NCBI GenBank assembly: GCA_964236495.1
Contig: CAXSBR010000038.1
Coordinates: 1 to 17,375 of the forward strand
Direction of reading: 5' to 3'
From: CAXSBR01 sp964236495
GTDB lineage: Bacteria > Actinomycetota > Actinomycetes > Mycobacteriales > Jatrophihabitantaceae
DNA length: 17,375 bases
Within the stretch, counting starts at the first letter, position 1. Every line of letters begins with the position of its first letter. Positions 1-6,078 of the stretch are shown piece by piece. Made by a program: the position numbers and the translations under genes. The notes below the pieces were generated by a model, which was given only the letters and a program-made list of their open reading frames with translations, ran no database searches and was not told the origin of the DNA.

Positions 1-4
1 CCAG

Positions 5-52
5 CGGGGACCTCAACCCGGCCACTACCGGGGACTTTGCCATGGCCACGGA
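5..52. repeat. Two tandem 24-bp units, probable IS21-type element end
   Basis: Two units of exactly 24 bp lie head to tail (5-28 and 29-52). Each contains GGGGAC near its start (6-11 and 30-35) and GGCCAC fourteen bases later (20-25 and 44-49); the bases between differ. Repeated motifs of this kind are known at the ends of IS21-family elements, where the IstA transposase binds. I infer that an IS21-type element, or its remnant, lies to the left of the window. No transposase gene is visible here, so the family assignment is from the motif pattern alone. Confidence 0.4.
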
Positions 53-324
53 CAAACCGGAGGGTCAACGTATCCGAGTGCTGCCTTCCAGAATCCCGCG
101 ACGGCTCGTGGAGACGCGCAGTCGAATGTCACCTGCACCTGCTTTACACCCGTCATAAACGCAGGATATGACGCGCACCCGCGCAGTGAGCTGATCTTCG
201 CTGCCGACGTAGTTCAGTGCATTAATGAACCGGACCCAATGACGTCGGCAACGGATCCTTTTCCGGACGTGAAGCCCGCTGACCGCACCCGGGTGCAGAA
301 GTCCCGTAAACGCGGTTGTGACCA

Positions 325-393
325 GTGATGCTCGTAGGGCTGACACAGGTTCTGACAGCGGCCAGCCTGTCAAGAAACCCATCCGGTATGTCC
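325..393. repeat. Dispersed 68-bp repeat, copy A
   Basis: This stretch matches 1667-1734 at roughly three quarters of positions by hand alignment with one single-base gap. The best conserved parts are GGGCTGACA, CTGACAGCG and, at the right end, CATCCGGTATGTCC. Inside it, TGACAG (353-358 region) and CTGTCA about eight bases later form a short inverted repeat. It lies about 97 bp before the acetyltransferase start. It could be a shared regulatory site or the end of a lost mobile element; the sequence does not decide. Confidence 0.55.
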
Positions 394-474
394 CTCTCGG
401 AGCATGCCGCTACGGATCACTTAGCGTGTGCGTGTGCCGGGCCTGAAATCGGAGTAATTGCCTTCGCCGCGCTT

Positions 475-480
475 TATAGG
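475..480 (+). promoter_or_regulatory. -10-like hexamer before the acetyltransferase gene
   Basis: TATAGG at 475-480 is nine bases before the ATG at 490. Transcription starting about seven bases after the hexamer would give an almost leaderless message with a three-base leader. No good -35 hexamer is seen and no Shine-Dalgarno sequence precedes the ATG, which fits this reading. Confidence 0.4.
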
Positions 481-489
481 GTTGCGATC

Positions 490-1536
490 ATGACAGCCAA
501 ATCACAGAACTTCGTCTGGCGCCCGATGGCCGTGTCCGATGGCGCGGCGATGGCCGATCTGCTGAACGCGATCGACGCGGAGGATCACGTCTGGGGGCAG
601 TACACCGCGGCGGATGCGGCCGACGAGTTGAACTCACCGGTCGACGACCTCCCGACGTCCACTCTGGCGGTGTTCGACGGCGCGACGATGCTTGGCTTCT
701 CGGCGGTTCACTACAAGCCGGCAGCCGAGATCGTCCACCGGGTGCAGGCGGCCGGCGCCGTCCGCCCGACCCATCGTCGTCAGGGACTCGGGACGAAGCT
801 CATGCAGCACGGGCTCGCGACCGCCGAGGCACTGCACGCACTGCATCACCCCTCGCTGCAACTGGTCGTCGAATCGATATACGGCGAGCATGTTCGTGGG
901 GCCGTCGCCCTGTACCGGGCGGCAGACATGACGGCGACGAAGTGGGTCCGGCACATGCGGCATCCGCTTGGCACCGCCATTGCGGACGCCCCTGTTCCCG
1001 ACGGCCTGCGGATCGAGGGCTACACGGCCGAGACCGACGAGGAGTTCCGCGCGGTCCGCAACGACGCCGTCCGAGACGAGGTGGGCAGGTCGCAGCTCAG
1101 CGTCGAGGAGTGGAAGGTCTCGGTCGTGAACGCGGGCTTCCGGCCCGAGTTGAGCTTTTTGCTCCGTGACGTCGAGACCGGGACTGCGGCCGGGGTCCTG
1201 CTGGTCGTCTCGTGGGAGGCGGAAACTGCAGCGACCGGCATCCGTGACGCGTATTTCAGGGTCATCGCCACGCGGCCCGCGTACGAGGACCGCGGCGTGG
1301 CCGAAGCCCTGATCTCACGCACGCTCAGGGACGCGCAGGACCAGGGCTACGGACGCGCCAGCGTCAGGGTCGATGCCGATAGTTCCAGCAAAGAGCTCGG
1401 TCTTCGAGAGTGCCGGGTTCGTCACCCAAGACACCCAGGTCCACTACTGCATCGAACTCTGACGCAGGCCTACCCCCAGCCCACTCGAGCGCAGCGCTCG
1501 CGCTTCAAGCCCGACGCGTGCCAGGGCGGGGCCTAG
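490..1536 (+). CDS. Two-domain GNAT N-acetyltransferase, C-terminus frameshifted
   Basis: GNAT enzymes move an acetyl group from acetyl-CoA to an amine; the substrate here is unknown. The ATG at 490 is preferred over in-frame starts further upstream because similarity to the fold begins there and a -10-like hexamer sits just before it. Domain 1 spans about residues 8-155 and has the CoA-binding motif VRPTHRRQGLG at 91-101. Domain 2 spans about 172-305 with a weaker motif around PAYEDRGVAEALI at 263-275. The frame then reads a basic, unrelated tail to 1536. In the next frame the bases from 1400 encode VFESAGFVTQDTQVHYCIEL and stop at 1462, a typical GNAT ending. One base too many, or two too few, near 1390-1405 explains this. 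The unshifted protein would be about 323 residues. It is either a young pseudogene or a sequence error. Confidence 0.8.
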   Translation: MTAKSQNFVWRPMAVSDGAAMADLLNAIDAEDHVWGQYTAADAADELNSPVDDLPTSTLAVFDGATMLGFSAVHYKPAAEIVHRVQAAGAVRPTHRRQGLGTKLMQHGLATAEALHALHHPSLQLVVESIYGEHVRGAVALYRAADMTATKWVRHMRHPLGTAIADAPVPDGLRIEGYTAETDEEFRAVRNDAVRDEVGRSQLSVEEWKVSVVNAGFRPELSFLLRDVETGTAAGVLLVVSWEAETAATGIRDAYFRVIATRPAYEDRGVAEALISRTLRDAQDQGYGRASVRVDADSSSKELGLRECRVRHPRHPGPLLHRTLTQAYPQPTRAQRSRFKPDACQGGA

Positions 1537-1666
1537 CGCCCACACCGAGACGGCATTGCGCATGGTCTTGCAGCGAAGTGCATGGTGTCGGCAACGCTCC
1601 TCTCCTTGACGTCAAGCCGCGATCTCTACTGGCCGCGTCAGCACCCATGTCAGCTCGCTGTGAATT

Positions 1667-1734
1667 GTGATGCCTGTGGGGCTGACATAAGGCCTGACAG
1701 CGCGAAACTGTTGTAGAACTCATCCGGTATGTCC
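1667..1734. repeat. Dispersed 68-bp repeat, copy B
   Basis: Same orientation as copy A (325-393). The two tandem CTGACA words and the right-end CATCCGGTATGTCC are kept, while the small inverted repeat in the middle is only partly kept. The copy lies 133 bp before the double helix-turn-helix gene, a position comparable to that of copy A before the acetyltransferase. Confidence 0.55.
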
Positions 1735-1855
1735 GATCCCCGCCGATCGGGGCCGCATATCGCTGCGCACAAGCCGTGGGCTCAGGGACACCAGCTGGCT
1801 CTGCTGCAGTTACCCGGTCGAATTGATGAGAACGAATAGTTGGACGGACGACGGC

Positions 1856-1861
1856 TAATGT
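1856..1861 (+). promoter_or_regulatory. -10 hexamer of a leaderless promoter
   Basis: TAATGT fits the mycobacterial TANNNT -10 consensus and is followed by exactly six bases and then the ATG at 1868. This spacing puts the transcription start at the A of the start codon. No Shine-Dalgarno sequence is present, as expected for a leaderless message. Confidence 0.5.
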
Positions 1862-1867
1862 GCCGAC

Positions 1868-2404
1868 ATGACTACGACGCAGGTGCTTCGCGGCTTCGAT
1901 GGTGCGGCGCTGATACGTGCGCTTGACGAACAGCGCGCGCAGCGGGGACTCAATTGGAACACGCTCGCCGAGGTGCTGACGCTGCAATCTGCGGAGCTGA
2001 ACGCTCGGCTTGGCGATCACAATATGTGTTCGGGCGCGCTCATGCGGACGGCGAAACGCGGCACGATGTCCTGCCAGTACGCGCTGATCCTGCTGCGGTG
2101 GCTGCAGCGCGCACCTGAGGACTTTCTCGTCGGCGAGGTCACCCACGAGGGCGGTGTGCGCTTGCCGGAGGCCGCCTCGGATCAGCGGCTGCGCTGGAAC
2201 CTGCCTGAGCTGCACGCCGCGGTGAACGCGCTGCGGCGTGCGCGCGGTCTGACCTGGGCGCAACTCGCTGGCGAACTCGGCTGCACCCCGGCCCAGCTGA
2301 CCAACCTGCGCACCGCTCGCCTCGCTGACATGGAACTTGTTATGCGAATTACGCAGTGGCTACGGCGCCCAGCGGCCGACTTCATCAGCCCCGCCGACTG
2401 GTGA
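1868..2404 (+). CDS. Tandem XRE-like helix-turn-helix protein
   Basis: This 178-residue protein is built of two similar lambda-repressor-like units. Unit 1 (about residues 12-85) runs from ALIRALDEQRAQRGLNW to LLRWLQRAPEDFL. Unit 2 (about 108-176) runs from LHAAVNALRRARGLTWAQLA to ITQWLRRPAADFI. The units share the order: first helix, R-G-L-x-W, A-x-x-L, a variable recognition region, then a W-L-x-R-x-x-x-D-F end, so an internal duplication is likely. Unit 2 has the more regular helix-turn-helix (WAQLAGELGCTPAQLTNLRT). It is probably a DNA-binding transcription factor; no ligand domain, membrane segment or signal peptide is seen. The start is supported by the leaderless -10. The target is unknown, and neither neighbour is an obvious toxin, phage or metabolic partner. 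Confidence 0.75.
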   Translation: MTTTQVLRGFDGAALIRALDEQRAQRGLNWNTLAEVLTLQSAELNARLGDHNMCSGALMRTAKRGTMSCQYALILLRWLQRAPEDFLVGEVTHEGGVRLPEAASDQRLRWNLPELHAAVNALRRARGLTWAQLAGELGCTPAQLTNLRTARLADMELVMRITQWLRRPAADFISPADW

Positions 2405-2428
2405 CGCATCGATCCCGGTAGACGAAGG

Positions 2429-2452
2429 TTGACCGGGCACTTGTCCGGTCAA
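2429..2452. terminator. Perfect 8-bp inverted repeat between convergent genes
   Basis: TTGACCGG (2429-2436) and CCGGTCAA (2445-2452) are exact reverse complements separated by eight bases. The hairpin lies 25 bp after the stop of the helix-turn-helix gene and before the 3' end of a minus-strand gene, a typical place for a terminator. No T-run follows, so it would be a U-less type or simply an operator-like palindrome. Confidence 0.4.
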
Positions 2453-2574
2453 GCCGGTCGTCAGCGGTTGTACTCATATGCAGGCCGAGTTGGCATTGTG
2501 CTTGACCAGTCCTGGAGTTATTACGCTCACGACAGGATCAGCGTCAAGAGGCGCTGGCGGCAGCTGACTGTCGG

Positions 2575-3105
2575 TCAGCTTGTGATGGGCAGCTCCCAGG
2601 CGGGGACGGTCGGAGGTGAGCGGTGATGTCGGCGCTGTCGGATCACGACTACCCGGGCAAGTGCGCAGCCGGCCAGGAAGACGATCAGAACGATGAGCGT
2701 GGCGGTGATGAAGACGTGTGGTTGGGTCTCGAAGTTTTGATTGGCTGCGGTGATTATGCCTGCGGCGGTGGCAGCCGCAGTGGTGATCGGCAGGGTTACG
2801 GCGAGTGATGTGATGCTACGGCGGAGGTCGGGGTCGCCTGAGATGTGCAGGGTGGTGGCGACAAGGACAAGTGAGAGTCCGTAGGCCAGCGCTCCGAAAA
2901 CGGGGTAGTACAGGTAAGGCGAGTCCCACGGGGTGCCGCTGCCATTGCCGAATTCGGCGCCGATGAGCAGCAAGGCAGGGCCCGCACCTGCGAGCGCGCC
3001 GACCAGTGCTGCTGCCAGAAAACGTCCCAGCCAGAGGCTTTGACCGGCAAGATCGCTCTCGTGGGCGAGCTGCCGCGCTGTTGTAGCCGGGTCGGCGCCC
3101 AGCAC
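2575..3105 (-). CDS. Four-helix membrane protein, N-terminus out of frame
   Basis: As it stands the frame starts at a GTG (3105) and encodes 176 residues with four hydrophobic segments, at about residues 28-48, 64-86, 96-118 and 130-150, and a basic C-terminal tail (RQRRHHR). I do not recognise the family. Upstream, the same frame keeps coding-like sequence (GRQLHRDLAAELVGASEAGL) to about 3180 but meets no start before a stop. Removing one base from the run of six G at 3180-3185 joins this stretch to an ATG at 3196, giving a 206-residue protein that begins MTLDPHGRQLHRDL. A soluble helical N-terminal segment before the membrane helices is then restored. The gene lies downstream of the lipoprotein gene on the same strand, 65 bp away if counted from 3196, so the two may be co-transcribed. 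Confidence 0.65.
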   Translation of the reverse strand: MLGADPATTARQLAHESDLAGQSLWLGRFLAAALVGALAGAGPALLLIGAEFGNGSGTPWDSPYLYYPVFGALAYGLSLVLVATTLHISGDPDLRRSITSLAVTLPITTAAATAAGIITAANQNFETQPHVFITATLIVLIVFLAGCALARVVVIRQRRHHRSPPTVPAWELPITS

Positions 3106-3196
3106 CGCACTGTTCGAAAGGCCTGCCTCTGACGCGCCGACGAGTTCGGCGGCCAGGTCACGGTGTAGCTGTCGCCCATGGGGGGTCCAGCGTCAT
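3106..3196 (-). other. Displaced N-terminal coding stretch with a G6/C6 run
   Basis: On the minus strand an ATG at 3196 opens M-T-L-D-P and then runs into six C (3185-3180). With six C the frame leaves the membrane protein; with five it continues as H-G-R-Q-L-H-R-D-L-A-A-E-L into the downstream frame. The join gives a natural-looking protein start, so this is probably the true 5' part of the gene. A sequencing error, a mutation, or slippage in the run are all possible. Confidence 0.55.
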
Positions 3197-3261
3197 GCGG
3201 CTGCGTAAACCTGGCCTTTACAGACTGCGGCCGGATGTGGCGTCCGTCGTTGCACATGTCG

Positions 3262-4044
3262 TCAGTGGGCGCAGCGTTTCGCGATGATTGCGGTCAGTTT
3301 CGTCTGCATGGTTGCCGAAACAGGCGAGCCGACGCCTTGGTAGTCGACCTCGACTTCGGTTCGTGGGCCGGTGATGAATACGCTGTCGGTGTAGACCATC
3401 ACCTTCCTTGAGTGAACTGTGGCCGCGATTGTCGCGCGCAGTGTGCCCGCGACGTTGGGCGCGGCTCCGTGTGGACCGGCGTGGACCACGACGGACACGG
3501 TGCCCAGTTTGGAGCCCGCGTGTAGCGACGTTTTGAGCTCCTTGACGAGCAGCCCTTTGAGGCAGGAGGCGATTTTCGGCCGCTTCAGCTGGGCGATGTC
3601 GGCGTCGATGTCGGCTTTAGATTTGAACAGCGTTGCCGATGAGGACACCGTAAGGCCCTGCACGGAAAAGTCGTCGGAGCGAACTTTGGCCACCTCGTCG
3701 GCGCTGGTGTCTTTTCCGCCCGCACACTTCGTGATCTGCGCGTTTTCTTGCGAGTCACTGGTTTGGGCTTGGGCGGAGGTGGCCTTCCAGCTGGCGGGCA
3801 GGTCCGAGGAGCGCAGCACGAGCTCGGCCAGTGCGGCTTTCCCTTGGGGTAGCACCGTCTTCACCGGGTTGGCCGCAGCAGCGCTGCTGAGCCACGGCGC
3901 AGGAGTGAAGTCCGCCGCAGATACTGGTTGCGCTGCACTAGTGGCTGGGGTCCCTGAGCTACATGCCGAAAGGGTCGAGAGAAGGAGGCACAGCGATGCC
4001 GTCGCGGAAACGTGGCAGGTTTTCCGGCCCGGATTCAGTCTCAT
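3262..4044 (-). CDS. Secreted lipoprotein of unknown function
   Basis: The ATG at 4044 gives 260 residues. It is chosen over starts at 4113 and 4065 because it puts a normal signal peptide at the N-terminus and has the purine-rich AAGGGGAA a few bases before it. The signal peptide has basic residues (R2, R7, K8), a hydrophobic core at about 14-24 and the lipobox LSAC at 25-28, so Cys28 should be lipidated and the protein anchored to the outer face of the membrane. The mature part has an Ala/Ser-rich linker, then a folded region of about 180 residues with three cysteines (in ITKCAGG, IASCLKG and the C-terminal KRCAH). The region VRSDDFSVQGLTVSSSATLF and the later TVSVVVHAG and KVMVYTDSVFITG look like beta strands. 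No enzyme motif is seen. It is probably transcribed with the membrane protein gene downstream. Confidence 0.75.
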   Translation of the reverse strand: MRLNPGRKTCHVSATASLCLLLSTLSACSSGTPATSAAQPVSAADFTPAPWLSSAAAANPVKTVLPQGKAALAELVLRSSDLPASWKATSAQAQTSDSQENAQITKCAGGKDTSADEVAKVRSDDFSVQGLTVSSSATLFKSKADIDADIAQLKRPKIASCLKGLLVKELKTSLHAGSKLGTVSVVVHAGPHGAAPNVAGTLRATIAATVHSRKVMVYTDSVFITGPRTEVEVDYQGVGSPVSATMQTKLTAIIAKRCAH

Positions 4045-4270
4045 GGTTTCCCCTTTGCGCGTCATCGGAACCTCGATGCGGGCAAACGCAAACCAGAAGC
4101 GCGAGCCGCCCACCGCGAGGCTTTGACGTCCTTATCGGCGTTGAATCCGACAAGTTGAGGGGTGTCAATCAGTGTCAGTTCAGCGGCGTTCGCCCAGCCC
4201 GGCTTCGGTTCCGCCCGAGCGAACTGCCACTCAGGCGCGACACAGCAATAACGTATGTCGCACCATCATC

Positions 4271-4290
4271 GTGGTAATAACTGTTATCAC
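4271..4290. promoter_or_regulatory. AT-rich 20-bp imperfect palindrome
   Basis: GTGGTAATAACTGTTATCAC pairs with itself at seven of ten positions, with two G-T pairs and one central mismatch. It stands out as AT-rich in GC-rich surroundings. It lies 12 bp beyond the stop of the barstar gene and 226 bp before the lipoprotein start (both on the minus strand). It could be an operator for the lipoprotein transcription unit or a weak terminator for barstar. I cannot assign a regulator. Confidence 0.4.
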
Positions 4291-4302
4291 AACTCGTATC
4301 GC

Positions 4303-4836
4303 CTACAGGGCCCTTCTGACGTCCGGCCACTCGCGTGCGTTCCACCCGACGTGGCTGCTCCCGATCGTGGGGAAGCTGAGTTGGGGGTCGTCGGAGTGGA
4401 CGAGGCAGATCATCCGGTGGCCGAACAGCGAGCCAAGACGCGCCTGGCTGGCGAAGTAATCCAGTAGAGCGTGGGCGCTGTCCTGGTCAATGGTGGCGAA
4501 CTGGTCGTAGTGCGTGAGCACGAAGACGAGGCCTGCCGAGGTCGGATCTATGCCGTAGTCGCCGTGGGCGACGTCGAACAGGCAGTCGTCGAGCGCGTTG
4601 AAGTTGTGCCCGAAGTAGGTGGGGAAGTCCAAGGCTGCAGCAATGTCTCGGAGCAGATCGGTGGCAGATGTCCAACTCGTGGTGTCGACCGACCTGACGT
4701 CGTAACCGTGCTTGGTGAGCCATTCGATGAGGCTGGTCAAGACGGCGGGTGACCTCACCAATGTGAACGGGCCGTCTTGGAGCAACTGGTAGCCCACATC
4801 AGCAGACAGATCCGCCTTTGGGTCGAATGCCACCAT
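4303..4836 (-). CDS. Barstar-family protein
   Basis: Barstar is the intracellular inhibitor of the ribonuclease barnase, and relatives act as immunity proteins or have unknown roles. The family core is seen at residues 66-88: IAAALDFPTYFGHNFNALDD followed by CLFD, matching the F-P-x-Y-F-G-x-N-x-x-A-L-x-D-x-L pattern. It is preceded by a strand with G-Y-D-V and followed by a strand LVFVLTHYD at 103-111, as in the alpha/beta barstar fold. At 177 residues it is about twice the length of Bacillus barstar (about 90), with an N-terminal extension of about 45 residues and a C-terminal extension after residue 145. The ATG at 4836 is preferred over a TTG at 4866 because TATTGT lies exactly six bases before it. 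No barnase-like ribonuclease or secreted toxin is adjacent, so it is an orphan here. Confidence 0.8.
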   Translation of the reverse strand: MVAFDPKADLSADVGYQLLQDGPFTLVRSPAVLTSLIEWLTKHGYDVRSVDTTSWTSATDLLRDIAAALDFPTYFGHNFNALDDCLFDVAHGDYGIDPTSAGLVFVLTHYDQFATIDQDSAHALLDYFASQARLGSLFGHRMICLVHSDDPQLSFPTIGSSHVGWNAREWPDVRRAL

Positions 4837-4842
4837 GAGCGC

Positions 4843-4848
4843 ACAATA
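4843..4848 (-). promoter_or_regulatory. -10 hexamer of a leaderless barstar promoter
   Basis: On the minus strand TATTGT (4848-4843) is followed by GCGCTC and then the ATG at 4836. The TANNNT-N6-ATG layout places transcription start on the start codon. It decides the barstar start. Confidence 0.5.
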
Positions 4849-5157
4849 CTCAGGCCGCGCAATCAAGGCGCAGACCTGACGTTTGCCATGAGGTGTTCTT
4901 CCGCTGTGTTCGTGGTGGCCCTGAGATCACGCTGCAACGGTGCTGCTATGGCACGACTGAGCGCCGCCGCGGGCAGCAGCTGATCAGGACCGCGCCAGCT
5001 GTCGACGACGATTGTAGGCGGGTCAGACGTGGTAGTCCCTCGGGTACGGCCACGCCGTATGCCTGGTGTGGCGATATACGTGGTGTGGGCGGTGGCGACG
5101 CCGCGCCGGTGCACCCGGTCGGTGCCCGCGACTGGCTTTGCCGCGCTCGACACTGGC

Positions 5158-5163
5158 TACAGT
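5158..5163 (+). promoter_or_regulatory. -10 hexamer of a leaderless ppk2 promoter
   Basis: TACAGT is followed by six bases (GCCCTG) and the ATG at 5170. No Shine-Dalgarno sequence precedes the ATG. The layout supports a leaderless message and rules against the earlier in-frame start at 5029. Confidence 0.5.
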
Positions 5164-5169
5164 GCCCTG

Positions 5170-6036
5170 ATGAGCAAGCGACGAACCGCCCTGCGCAGCA
5201 CTCTGCGGCTCGCTCCCGGCGTGGTGAACCTGGCCGGGTACGACACCGCTGCGAAACCGTCCGCGCCAGGTGGCAGGGGGAGCGGCAAGTCTGCCGCGGT
5301 TCGATCGCTCACCAAGAAGACCGGCCCGGAGTTGGCCTCGCTGCAGGAACGGCTGTATGCCGAAGCATCGGCGGGTGGCCAGCGGCGGTTGCTGGTTGTG
5401 CTGCAGGGCATGGACACCTCAGGCAAGGGCGGTGTCATCGACCACGTCGTCGGGCAGCTGGGACCGTCGGGCACCACGGTGTCCTCGTTCAAGAAGCCGA
5501 CCGCGGAGGAGGCGGCGCACCACTTTCTGTGGCGGATTCGGCGGCGGCTGCCCGCGGCAGGTCAGATCGGAGTATTCGACCGCTCGCACTATGAGGACGT
5601 GCTCGTGGTCAAGGTGCACCGCCAAGTCGACAACGCCGAGGTCACTCGGCGCTACGAGGAGATCAATCGGTTCGAGGCCGAACTCACCGCAGCCGGAACG
5701 ACCGTCGTCAAATGCTTCCTGCACGTCTCCTACGCCACCCAACGAGAGAGGCTGCTCGCCCGTCTGGACGATCCGGCCAAGCACTGGAAGTTTCGCGAGG
5801 CCGACATCGACGAGCGTCAACTGTGGAGCGACTACCAAGCCGCCTACGCCGACGCTCTGGAGCACACCTCGACCGACGCAGCACCCTGGTACGTGATCCC
5901 CGCCGATCAGAAGTGGTACCGCAACTGGGCGATCAGCGAACTGCTGCGCGAGGTGCTCACCGAGCTGGACCCGCAGTTCCCCGACGTCACGCTCGACGTC
6001 AATGCGCTCAAGCGACGGCTGCAGCCACCCAACTGA
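5170..6036 (+). CDS. PPK2-family polyphosphate-dependent kinase
   Basis: PPK2 enzymes transfer phosphate between polyphosphate and nucleotides, usually to make NTPs or NDPs from polyphosphate. The 288-residue protein has the Walker A motif GMDTSGKGG at 80-88, the second acidic motif VFDRSHYEDV at 135-144, a basic lid region (residues about 170-210 with the KHWKF motif), and the C-terminal PWYVIPADQKWYRNWAISEL, all PPK2 hallmarks. The Walker A reads Q-G-M-D-T-S-G-K, more like class III enzymes (often Q-G-M-D) than like class I enzymes with E-G-R-D. Class III members can phosphorylate both AMP and ADP, but the class is an inference from a few residues. An N-terminal basic segment of about 55 residues precedes the core. 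The gene is monocistronic and converges on the toxin gene, 42 bp away. Confidence 0.88.
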   Translation: MSKRRTALRSTLRLAPGVVNLAGYDTAAKPSAPGGRGSGKSAAVRSLTKKTGPELASLQERLYAEASAGGQRRLLVVLQGMDTSGKGGVIDHVVGQLGPSGTTVSSFKKPTAEEAAHHFLWRIRRRLPAAGQIGVFDRSHYEDVLVVKVHRQVDNAEVTRRYEEINRFEAELTAAGTTVVKCFLHVSYATQRERLLARLDDPAKHWKFREADIDERQLWSDYQAAYADALEHTSTDAAPWYVIPADQKWYRNWAISELLREVLTELDPQFPDVTLDVNALKRRLQPPN

Positions 6037-6078
6037 CGCTCGTGGCTTAGAACAGCGCCATGCGATTTCGTTGCTGCT

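Larger units (their letters stand above)
53..489. other. Intergenic/remnant region without a convincing gene
   Basis: No gene with a start codon can be supported here. A plus-strand frame stays open from base 2 to a TGA at 326-328 but has no usable start and mixed third-codon bases; a 105-codon minus-strand frame (382-65) covers the same stretch in codon register. Either could be a shadow or a gene fragment cut by a mobile element. The region also holds copy A of a dispersed repeat (325-393) and the promoter-like bases before the acetyltransferase gene. Confidence 0.4.
1463..1867. other. Intergenic region with repeat copy B
   Basis: Apart from the frameshifted tail of the acetyltransferase frame, I see no gene here. 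The small open frames on both strands (for example 1410-1670 plus, and the left end of 1505-2263 minus) have no recognisable protein features. The region holds the second copy of the 68-bp dispersed repeat and the -10 hexamer of the next gene. Confidence 0.5.
4837..5169. other. Divergent intergenic region between barstar and ppk2 genes
   Basis: This 333-bp stretch separates two divergent genes and contains the -10 hexamer of each at its two ends. A 96-codon minus-strand frame (5153-4863) fills most of it, but its composition is rich in Arg, Thr and Ala without a recognisable fold, and its end abuts the barstar promoter. I do not call it a gene. Confidence 0.45.

Noticed and set aside
2..328. 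Plus-strand open frame without a start, ending at TGA 326-328
   Set aside because: It has no start codon of use, only moderate third-base GC for this genome, and no recognisable motif. It may be a gene fragment but cannot be called one.
65..382. 105-codon minus-strand frame
   Set aside because: It lies in codon register with the open plus frame over the same bases and has no recognisable protein feature; overlap with the 68-bp repeat also argues against a gene.
1505..2263. 252-codon minus-strand frame antisense to the HTH gene
   Set aside because: Composition is Arg/Gln/His-rich as expected of an antisense shadow, while the plus-strand frame has a clear double HTH fold and promoter.
3419..4126. 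235-codon plus-strand frame opposite the lipoprotein
   Set aside because: The minus-strand frame has a signal peptide, lipobox and ribosome site; the plus frame is its shadow.
4863..5153. 96-codon minus-strand frame upstream of barstar
   Set aside because: GTG start without ribosome site, low-complexity Arg/Thr/Ala content, no known fold; the barstar -10 lies just after it, implying separate transcription.
4893..5594. 233-codon plus-strand frame overlapping the ppk2 start
   Set aside because: Arg- and Cys-rich shadow of the PPK2 reading frame, whose motifs are unambiguous.
6037..6078. Terminator between ppk2 and the toxin gene
   Set aside because: The 42 bp between the convergent stops contain no stem of useful length and no T-run.
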